The notes under the pieces: model-generated | Seen by the model: only the letters and a program-made list of their open reading frames with translations | Database searches by the model: none | What the model was told of the DNA's origin: nothing | Shown here: in pieces, positions 46,401 through 58,400 of the stretch | Layout: every line of letters begins with the position of its first letter | Position numbering within the stretch: position 1 is the stretch's first letter | Assembly (NCBI GenBank): GCA_033239005.1 | Contig: BSQZ01000028.1 | Location: 4,307,501-4,371,500 of the forward strand | Reading direction: 5' to 3' | Source: Lamellibrachia satsuma | Lineage: Eukaryota; Annelida; Polychaeta; Sabellida; Siboglinidae | DNA length: 64,000 bases | Program-made: the position numbers and the translations under genes

Positions 46401-49400
46401 TCACAAACTAAACAGGTAAGTTCTCATGCAGCTTAATATCAAGTCTGTAGGACCACTCAGAACACTACATTTCACCCGTGCCAGATGTGTTCATTCCAAC
46501 ACCAACTCGACTTCTCTGGGAAGCATTCAGCCACACTGCAGTCACCAAGAACTCATCTACAGCTGTGTCAACTGAGACAACATGGAGTGAATGAAATGGC
46601 AACAAGATGATTAAAACCTGAGTTCTCTCAATTGATGTTCAGATGGTCAGATGTTCTAACCACTGCGCCCCACAAGACACTACAGACTTGAACGTTAATG
46701 AATCTGATTCACGGTGGGTTAACTGAACTGAGGAGCGAATTATAAAATGTGATATCTTACATTGTATGTCCGACTTACCCGTTGCTTGGGGAGATCCACT
46801 CGGGGCATGAGAGGGGTCTTCACAATGTCGCCTGTGTATGCGGCTACTGTCAGTTCCTACAAAGTGATGTTCACGTGTCCACGCAGGTCCAGCCACACAG
46901 TAATGATTAGTGTTGGGAATCAGTTTGATTTTCATAATCGATCATGAGTTTAGCCAAACCAATTGATAGTGCCTGACTGTTTTGATGCCACAGGGGACGG
47001 AATAGCAGCAGAAGAGCCAATCACAGAAGATTTCTTTCTACCATTGCCCAGATAAGGAATTATAATGAAATGCCCAGAACGGGAAAAAATTCAGCATGAA
47101 TTTGTTTATATAATCACAAATCCTCACCAATTAGACAAGATTATGATCGATTAATTGATCGGAAGAACGAATCATCAGCAAAATTGATTAATCAGAACAT
47201 CACTACTAATGATACGTCACAAATTACCATAAACTGACCCAGTCAAATTGTCACAAATTCCACCAGTTCCCAGGCATAGCTGCATGGTGTTCTGACTAAT
47301 ATCAAGTGTTGTGTCAAAATATACTGTCATTAAACCAGGTGCCAAGACTGTGAGAGAAAGATAAAAAGAGTTGGTGACGTAATAATGAAGATGTGGTGGC
47401 ATGTGTCGAATGTGTGAGCGATGTTTATGCGTATCTTCTCAATACCCATATTAGTATTCAAACTGACTTCAAATAACTTGAGAACTGACCTTCTTTAGAA
47501 TGTCGCACTCACTGGTCTTCTGTTCGAGACGTTCCTGGAGCACTCCGAGTCTTTCAATCTCCACCTCCTGGAACTGCAGCCTCTCTTTGAGCTCGGGGTC
47601 ATTCGCACTGGCTCCCGGCGCCAAGTCGCATGTTTTCAGTTGCTTGAGCAGGAACAAGACCTGGGAGGATTGCACACATATTAGTGTAAAAATAACATGT
47701 CATAATTTCTTTGTGTAATTTCCATTTTGAAACACATTTTTATTCCAGCATTACTTTGCTGGATATATTTATCTTTTCCCCAAGAAAAGTTCCATGGGAA
47801 AGATGTTTTAGGAGATCTGCTTGCACACAACCTACACATGTATGATATCCCTTCAATTTACACATGATCATGTGAAATTGTTCTGCCTTATTTTTTCCAG
47901 ATCGGGTCAAAATTTCTACAAAATAAGGCAAAAGTAGTGAGCTCTTGGTCTTTATGCTGTAACAGAAAGAAACTTTTACAAGTTACCCGATCCGACGATC
48001 AGAGTAATTTTTTCGATGATTTCAATAAAAGCATGTACTTGTTTATTAAACCGGCTGTGCATATTAATTAAACTATTCATACTACAGATTTGAACATCAG
48101 TGAATCCAATGATTTGCGATGAGCTAAATTAGTTGAGGAGGGAGTTTTAATGTCTCGGAGTGACGAGGGTGGGAGTGATGAGGATGGGAGTGAGGAATAA
48201 TTCACTGACCTTCTTCTCGTAATCCTGCCTGAGACAGGTGATCTCGTTGTCATGGGTGCGCCTCATGTCACTGACGGAGGCATTGACCTCCTCACCCTGG
48301 TCCACAGCCTCCTTGTAGGCGTCTCTCACTCGCTCCAACTCACTAAGCTTGAGGCTGAAGTCCATCTTCGCCTCCACCGCCTGCGACACAAATGGCTCAG
48401 TTCTTATACATCGCTGTATTCAGTTTAATTACATTATATCAATTCTAATTGCAAGCACACACCAATTTCACATACCAAGTCCACCTAAAAATTACACATT
48501 CCATATCGTAACAACAGTTTGTGAACAGAGCAACCATAGGCAGACTCAACATCAAAAATAACATCTATTTTACAGCAGCTTTATTAAATTTCTTCATATT
48601 ATGGTACACAATGACAAACAAATCTGATATAAACAACATATTTTATATATATATATATATTATTGATTATTTGTAGTGAATAATTTGAGTTAAAAAGTTA
48701 CATGATATAACTACAAACACCAATAAATTTTTCATCAATTCCTTTTAAAAACAAAACACCAGTTCCAATTGCGGATTTGGAATGAACGTTACAATTCTGG
48801 CTGCATGCGCTCCCTGGGACCATTCAAGGTGCTTTACACTTCACCCCCAGCAGACCTGTTCATTCCAATGCCATTGCGACTTCTAATCGGGAAGCATTCA
48901 GCCATGATGCAATTATTGTACAAAGACTTCGTTCACATATATCCACCGCACCGCTATTTATATAGCAGAGTGAACTGGAGCAACGTGGAGTGAAAGGAAT
49001 TGCTCAAGGTTTGAAACAGCAGCGAGAGGATTCAAACTTAGGTCCTCTTGAATAAAAGTCCAATGTTCTAACCTCTAAGCTTACAACCCACAACACAGTA
49101 TAAATCACTGACATAATATATCAAACAAAACGGCAGTGGTATCATTGCCAGAGCATCATCGATGCACAAAATAGCAGCCGTAACTTCCTGTTTACAAACA
49201 ATTTGACTGTCAAGTAAATGAATCAACAAACCTGTGAGCAACAGAGAAGAGACTACTAACACACCGCAGGTGTTGACAGGGTGTGTGTGGCTGTGAGCAA
49301 CAGAGAAGAGACTACTAACACACCACAAGTGTTGACAGGGTGTGTGTAGCTGTGATCAACAGAGAAGAGACTACTAACACACCGCAAGAGTTGACAGGGT

Positions 49401-52400
49401 GTGTGTGGCTATGAGCAACAGAGAAGAGACTACTAACACACCACAAGTGTTGACAGGGTGTGTGTGGCTGTGAGCAACAGAGAAGAGACTACTAACACAC
49501 CACAAGTGTTGACAGGGTGTGTGTGGCTGTGAGCAACAGAGAAGAGACTACTAACACACCACAAGTGTTGACAGGGTGTGTGTGGCTGTGAGCAACAGAG
49601 AAGAGACTACTAACACACCACAAGTGTTGACAGGGTGTGTGTGGCTTTGGTCTGCTAAGATTTAAAACCTTTTTAGGAACAATACAATACAGTTTAAGAC
49701 CTTTTTCCATGACAAATTCAAAACAAAATAACAAAGAATTTTTTTTCAAACCCTCAAGAGCCATTTATTTATTTAGTGATCAAACTGTATCAATTGATTA
49801 CGACTTAGTGATATGCTATCATTCCACCTGGCTTTGATGAATTATGGCCAAGGGCTTAGTTTGGGGAAATAAAATTCAAGACCTTTAAAATCTCCCATTT
49901 TTTTCTAGCCCTAAAACTGCAAGATCCAATTTAACACCTTTTAAGACTGTACACACAACCTCGTTGGGCGTAGTTAATGACACCCACCACACTGAGGAGC
50001 CACTTGAGTCCACACTTCGCCTCAACCATCGTGTGCACGTTGTCCCACCGAGACTTCGCCTTCTCTTCTGTAACCACGAACATAATACTGCCATGAGGGT
50101 CCTGCTGGCAGTCACAATCCAGCTGTCTAGTGTCCAGATGAGCTGTCAGCACTTCTATATTTAGCACTCTTATTAAACCGATTGTACATGTAACTATTCA
50201 CTCTACAGATTTCAACACCAATGAACCTGATTCTTGTTGGGCTAAATCAAATGAGGAGGGAATCTTTAGTAGGACATCTTTCATGTTACAGAGACATTTA
50301 CAACTTACTCACCTTTTGTTGATTTGTTTGATTGCTGTCAGCAAAGCATAAATCAAGTTGCAACCTGACAATGCATCTACACGTCACATCGGTTTGCCTG
50401 ATGCTTGGTTACACATTTACCCCCTGTGTGTGATCTTTGACTTCCCCTGGCACAGACATCAGGTAGAAAGGACCAACAGCTTTTAGTGTCTATTCCAAAA
50501 GACACGGGCAAAGTGGGGTGAACAAAATTGTCCAAGTTTCAAAACGTAGACATAGGCAAAGTGTTTGAGTGAACATCTCCACAATAACAAAGAATTGTTT
50601 CTGGGCCTTCACCCTCTCGGCCCTCCACATACCCTGGTCAGCGTCCATCAACTTCTGCTGCAGCTCTGAGATCTGCACACTCCTGCAAACATAGACATAT
50701 CAACACTTGTTCTCTCTGTGATAACATCAAGGATGAGTAAATGTAATTAATATATTGTGTCATAACTTAACAACATAATGTCAACTACACTAAAGCAAAC
50801 AGCTTTCGCATGGACTGTGATGATCACAAAGAGCACCCACTTACCTGAGAGCAGCTTTGAATTTGGCAATAGGTAACAACTGAAATTAATGGCTGATAGT
50901 GTGGTGCCCACAGAAACACTTTCTGACTGTGTCAGTCAATGCAGAGTTAACACAGAGTGGGAGAGAAAACTAGAATAGTTAAAATAATTCAATCACTGTC
51001 TATATCCAGGTACTCCTTTATACAGCTCAGTGAACTGAAGCAACATGAACATTTGGTTGTTGATTGGATACTTAAGGATTACTGATGAATCGGCACAACG
51101 ATTCTTGCCTATATGTATAACTGCCGTATGTTGTCTCCCGTACAGAAATGTTCACCAAAACTGCTCAAGCTTTGAAATGGCAGCAACAGTGCTACTGTGG
51201 CATACATGTATGCGTGTGTCATGACATGTGTCATAACTGACCTCAATTCAACCTCTTGCTCGAGTCGTGTCATCTCGTCTCTCAGCTCCTGGTGACTCGC
51301 GTCAGCGTCATGTGTTGAACTGTCGTTGAGAAGGCTTTTCTGAAGAGAAATGGCAGAATGACATATATAGCCAACTGCTGGTAGGTGGTGACTGTGAAGA
51401 AATTATGCAATGATTTGATTATGGTTGTGTGGAGAAAGCAATGCAGAAAACAACAATTTAACCAGTATTAACATGACCAGAGAAAAAGCATTAATGGCCA
51501 TCAAAGATAGAATGATGGATTTATGACTTGATAGATGCACGCTTTATTGATGAATAAAAGCGATTTAAATGTATGTAATTGTTATAAAAGTGAACTTTAC
51601 TCATAGTAAACATACAAAGGCATCAGAATACGGTGGAAACAGTTTGAGTAATTAAAAATTTAAGATGTAACGTCTTCCTTTACCTTGGAAGGAGGATCGA
51701 GTGAGAGCTTGGACTCGCAGTCTCTCAGTTGTTTGTTGAGCTCCTTGCGATCACTGATCACCTCCTGTAGGTGGCGCTTTGCCTCCGCAATGCTCACTAA
51801 AACCTCGAGCTCCTGACTCAGCCATTTCTGTACGGGAGACAACGTACGGCAGAATACAGTTATACATATAGCAGCGTAGGCAAGAATTGTTGTGCCAGTT
51901 CATTCGTAATCCTTGAGTATCTAATCAACGAACGTTGGTGCGATTTGCTCGTCTAGGTATGTGACCATCACATCATATAAAATGATCTGTGATCAGATAA
52001 TATGTGCATCCTGACTATTAGTGTGAGCATTTTCTTCTCGGAATGTGTATTCATTGTACAATAAGCGTAAGTTTTCTTCCACTAAAACAACCTTTTTAGA
52101 GAACATGCCACTTACACGAATGCGTGCTCCGATGCCAGACATGTCCTTCTTCGCGAGTCTGTCACGCCTCTCATCAGCAGCAAGCCTCTGCTGTGCCAAA
52201 GCATCCTTCAACCGCTTGTTGGCCAAAGTCGCCTGGAAACACACACAAAGTGAATATAAACACAAACAAACTAGCCATAGCTATCCAGACATTCACGGTG
52301 ATAAAAGCTCGACTTATCTGTCAAGCATTCAGCCACACACCAATTACTGACCAAAAGAGATTCTGAAGTCTAAATCTGAACAATATTTTTAAGTGGTTTT

Positions 52401-55400
52401 GTCAGGTGTGTTGTTAGAAAATCTATAAATATATCTAATGTAGAGCCAAGTGTATAGATCACTGCCAGGTGTAAGGAGCACTGACTAGTGCCAAATGTAT
52501 GGAGCACTGCCAGGTGAATGGAGCACTGACTAGTGCCAAGTGTATGGAGCACTGCCAGGTGTATGGAGCACTGACCTCCTCTGCCTTCCGTCGCATCACG
52601 ACCTGCTGACGTTCATGACGCAACTCCAGCTTTGTCATTTCCACCTGACGCTTGCGGTCCTGCCAAGAAAACAAGGGTACAGTCTCTGATGTGCATCATA
52701 TTTATTTATGAACTGTTATGCTTGCAAGAGAGAGAGTGAGCAAGAGAGAGGGTGAGAGCGAGCGATAATGAGAGATGCATTGTGGGACTGTCGTAGTTAC
52801 TGAGCACGTGAACTGACCTTGGCCTTGAGTTGGGCCACCTCCTTCTCCTTCGTCAGCTTCCACCGGCGGAAGTTGTCCGAATCATCCTTCATCTGGTTCA
52901 TCAACTTGACACGCTGCCGCTTCATCGCCTGACGGACAGACAGGGAGAGGTGACAGCGACTGACAGGGCAGACACCCCAGTGACAACAACACCAGCCTCA
53001 ATGCTGACCTCGGTTCAAACCCTTCTTACTGCTGCTACAAACTAGTTTAAGGCTCACGACTTTGGTTCAGTCTGCTATGGAAAGGAAAACCTGGCATTAC
53101 ATCCAGGGAATGTAAAACAGGGCTTCACGTTTGAAAAGAACAGGCAAGCGACAAATCGCTCGCCTAAATATGCCAAATTAATTGAGGCGGGCAATTTGTA
53201 ATTTTTTTTTTACTGGTTAGTGGCACCACCATTTCCAATTCGGATTCTCTCGTTGTCGCCATGAAATTTTAATTGGTACTTTTTGGCGCTGACTTTTGTA
53301 CAATGAAATAAATGTTTTAGGTCGTGGTGGGGTGGTTACAGGTTTGTGGGTGACTTTGTTTGTAATTAAATTTATGTATTGGTGGTGGAATGTCTGTATT
53401 ATTTGCATTACATGTTCATGACGACTTCTTGATGTATATATGTTATCGTCATGCTTGTAGGAATGTGGGCTCTGAGAAACTTGCCGGACGGGGCTGTACA
53501 TGTGTTCAGTTCCTGTCTGGTTTGCTTGAGGAGCTCACATTCCTGTAAATGTTCTTCCCAAAGTGGCTGCGTGATAAGCAATCCACTGTGCAATAAATAC
53601 GTAATTTATTTGGCCCGTTTCAATCTCTACTACATCAGACTTGTGTTGGTTATTGCATAAAAATGTTTATTTTAGTAAACCCCACACATTGCAATTGTTG
53701 ACATGGCTTTGAATTGCAACATGTCATCGTGCCGTGGCAGTGTGCTGTGCCTGTGCCATGGTGACTTGGCTTAGCCAGGCGGTTTGAAAATTGCAATTGA
53801 GATTCACAAATACGCTTTGTAAGAATTAGATGTATAGTCATAAATGCAGCTTAGTAGGCAACACCAAAATAAACTGAGGTAAAACGGCATGTTTCCATTG
53901 CATCATAATGCAAACACACAACTCAAACTAAGTGCACCAAAAATATGAATTCGTCATCCGCACATGAAACAGTGAATCAATGTTAAGTGGTACAGGAGAT
54001 GTGTGTCGTGAATTTATGTGTTCAGAGCAGTTGACTCTACGTTTTCAGTGGTTAATCAACTTTTACAATCCACTGCGAGTTCGGTAGCTCAGATCCAAGT
54101 TATTATTTTCGATTCCCATTACAGTGTAGTCGGTCAATCAGATCGTACCGAAATATTGTTGATCCCTTAACTATTCCATAACTGTACATGTATTTTATTC
54201 AGTTCTACATACAACAGTGTTACATTTAAACATAATACACATCGATGCTAGTTCACTCATTTGATAACTTTTTATAAACAGCGGCCAGCACATCGTGGCT
54301 TCGATGGCGTTCTTGCAATCTTGGTGCAGCGGGCTGCGATTGCCATCCGCAGTAATGGATGATATGTGAACTCCGAATATTGGAGCCTGAACACTACGTT
54401 ATAAAGAGGGTAGACTTTCCAAGTGAATCTAATACTTAAGTTCCTTGTTAACACTATCACACAACAAGCGATTTTAGCAATTGACGCTAGCGATAAATCA
54501 CTCCTCAGATTATTGAATTGCGCGAGCGACAGGGAACGAGAGCGATCGCTCGCCTCAAACGTGATCCCCTTGTAAAACTCAACCACCTTCAAGCCAAGAA
54601 AAAGATCATGTCTCTGAAGTAAACCAATATATTAAAATATTTGTGTACCCATGAGAACCCTACTGCTGTACAGAAGTTGCCACCAATAATGTATTGAGAG
54701 CATCTGCACTTTCATGACACCCACCTGGATCTCCTGGTTGAGTTTCTCGCACTGTTTCACTGAAATTTCCTTCACTTTGAGCATCTTGCCCTGCTCCAAG
54801 ATTTTCCTCTTCAGCTCGGTTATCTGACCTCCCAACTCCTGCAGTCTCTTCCGCCTCTGTTCACTGACTCTACAACATGGGAGAGGGGGTAACTGTTCAC
54901 TGACTCTACAACATTGCAAGGGGTAACTGTTCACTGACTCTACAACACAGGCAGGGGGTAACTGTTCACTGACTCTACAACACGGGAGAGGGGGTAACTG
55001 TTCACCGACTCTACAACATAGCAAGGGGTAACTGTTCACTGACTCTACAACACAGACAGGGGGTAACTGTTCACTGACTCTACAACATGGCAAGGGGTGA
55101 CTGTTCACTGACTCTACAACACGGGAGAGGGGGTAACTGTTCACTGACTCTACAACATGGCAAGGGGTGACTGTTCACTGACTCTACAACATGGGACAGG
55201 GGGAAACTGTTCACTGACTCTACAACATGGCAAGGGGTGACTGTTCACTGACTCTACAACATGGGACGGGGGTAACTATTCACTGACTCTACAACATGGC
55301 AAGGGGTGACTGTTCACTGACTCTACAACATGGGACGGGGGTAACTGTTCACTGACTCTACAACATGGCAAGGGGTGACTGTTCACTGACTCTACAACAC

Positions 55401-58400
55401 GGGAGAGGGGGTAACTGTTCACTGACTCTACAACACGGGAGAGGGGGTAACTGTTCACTGATTCTACAACAAGGGACAGGGGGTAACTGTTCACTGACTC
55501 TACAACACGGGCAGGGGTAACCGCTCACTGACTCTACAACACAGGCAGGGGGTAACTGTTCACTGACTGTGCAACACTGGCTGGGGTGACTGGTTACTGG
55601 CTTTACAACACGGGCACTGGGTGACTGGTCACTGATTTTACAACACGGACAGGGGGTGACTGGTCAATGACTACAACACGGGCAGGGGGGTGACTGGTCA
55701 ATGACTTTACAACACGAGCAGGGGATGAATGGTCTGGACTCATCATAGCCTGCACAAACATCACCTCATGAACAATTATAATTTGATTATCAGTTACTTA
55801 CAATGTGATAGACTCACACTGGGCATGGTTCATTTTCGAAGCTTAGGCAATTTCGTTTACCCTACTTTGCCTCAGTCTACTCAGCTGCAAATGAGTACAA
55901 ACACTGTTTGGAAGGTACCTGCGATGGACTAGTGTCCCGTCCAGGAGAGTCAGTATAACTGCACTCTAAGTTGCTTCGCACTACACAAACCAGGTTTAAG
56001 CACTGGCCATATAATATTTAAAGCAATTTGTTGGAATAACTAAACCTGAAGAACTATTGCAGTTGGCAGAGACGAGATGATGAATTTATCTGACCAAAAA
56101 CATACGGACAATAATATCGAATACAAATCCGGAAATTAAAGCTGACAGCGGAAAACAAAATAAGTCAATTAAACAAATATGTTTCGTCTGGTTGCTATCG
56201 TGAGGTCACCCTTGCACAAATTAAATAGTTTTCGAATTCTTCATACAAATATGAATACATACATAAACATATATATATATATATACAAAATATATAACTA
56301 TATAATAAAACATAAAATATACATACATGTGTTTACATACACTTTCCTGTACATACAAGTATGGTTATTGTCAAGAAAGAAAAAGAATGTTTTCCTGGTA
56401 CACACTGTCAGCTGGGTTTTTATAGGGAATATAATCTCGTTTGACAGTGACCATCCGGGAACTAATGTCCATAATAACCGGGAACTTATATATATATATA
56501 ATAACTTACTGAAACAACTGTAAATATTGCACAATTGTTATTTCTAATGGGTGAAATAAAGATTTTTATTAATATACAAGCCACGTGCTTTCACTCTATC
56601 TATCACTAGCCAAGAATATTTGAATCACTCTGCTATACGAATTTCGATCATCGAAGAGAGCACATGCTCTGATTTCACACTAGTTCTTTTGCCACCAATT
56701 TTCCGTCCCTCTGCCTTGGCGGCCCTTACAGTGACATCCCACAATGGAAACTGACATTCACAATTAAGAATTGTAATTGATGATACTATTATTACCATCA
56801 ATCCTATTGCACAAGATGAGTATTATACCAGGGACTGTTGACGTGTCAGTGAATGTTATGTGAATGCAAGTACACAGTGTGAATAGTAAACAGCACAATA
56901 TTGTCACAACAATTGTATTAGTTATGTACGTTAAACTTTAGTTTAACATTTATTAGAGCTTGTTTCAAATTCAGTATTTGTGATTGTATTTCACGCATTA
57001 CATCCATTTTCTTGTAATACACATTCTATCCCAGCTCGGTTTACCATTGTATCTCGCACAAAAAGAATTTTGATTAAATCGATTGTTGAATTTCAAAACC
57101 AAGCAATTGGTTTGGCAAAACAACTAATTGACTATGAGTCTGTTGAATGAGGGCGTGTACACTTTGTGGTACATGATGTATGCTTATGTGACAGATGATA
57201 ACTGAGGCACAAAAGACATACTTAGACAGGGCAGGGTTAGACTTGGTGACATTGAGGGCAGACACAAGTTCATCCTTCTCCTTGTGAAGGTGCTGTACCT
57301 CGCTCTCCAGTTCCTTCATTGTCTTCTGTAACAGAGACACAACTCTCACATAGTCTGCCTTGGCATATAAGGATCGCTCAATTTGTGACTTAAAGGTAAG
57401 TTAAATAACATTGGTATTAGTGCGACCAGGTAGGGTATAAGACATTTGCATATATATATAAATGCACTGTTGATTACAGTAAACCATCACTGACTAACAG
57501 GTGTAAACCATCACTGACTAACAGGTGTAAACCGTCACTGACTAACAGGTGTAAACCATCACTGACTAACAGGTGTAAACCGTCACTGACTAACAGGTGT
57601 AAACCGTCACTGACTAACAGGTGTAAACCATCACTGACTAACAGGTGTAAACCATCACTGACTAACAGGTGTAAACCATCACTGACTAACAGGTGTAAAC
57701 CATCACTGACTAACAGGTGTAAACCATCACTGACTAACAGGTGTAAACCATCACTGACTAACAGGCGTGTTGGCTTCTTTCACATGTTATGACCCTCACA
57801 TCATTCCACTTTTGATCTCTCATTATGTGTCAGCCCTATATAATAATAATGATGATGTCTTATATAGCACCGGTATCCATCTAGACAAGGCACTCATGCC
57901 ATTTCATTATCTAGCTAGCTTTGGCAGAAGCTAATTCAGCGCCCACCCTACACACAATGGGTGCAGTGTGTGTACGTGAGTCAACAAAAGGGCACACATT
58001 TACCTCCTGTGTGGGATCTTTTACTTCCCCTAGCGTAGACACCAGGTAGAAGGACCAACAGCTTTCAGTATCTCTTCCAAAAGACACAGGCAAAGTGTGG
58101 CAAAAAAAAAACAGTCCAAGCTTTGAAACAGCAGCAAGTGGCGTTGAACCCAAGTTTTCTCGAATGACAATCCGGAGTCTAACCACTGTGTCATCGTGCC
58201 CCTTATGATTTGTTGACACTGACACTAACCTCATATTGTTCCCTCATTGTGTTCATCTGGTCGTCATTCTGCAGCATCTGACTGGCGAGTTTCTCCTTCT
58301 TCTCCAACATCTCATTCAGCCCCTGCAGTTCTCGCGACAACTTCGCCTGCCTTAGGGCGTGGTCCTGCAGTGCCGAGTCTGGGGTGCCCTCTGGTGAGTG

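Noticed and set aside
54066..54125. tRNA gene
   Set aside because: A- and B-box-like sequences are present but no anticodon arm or acceptor stem can be formed.
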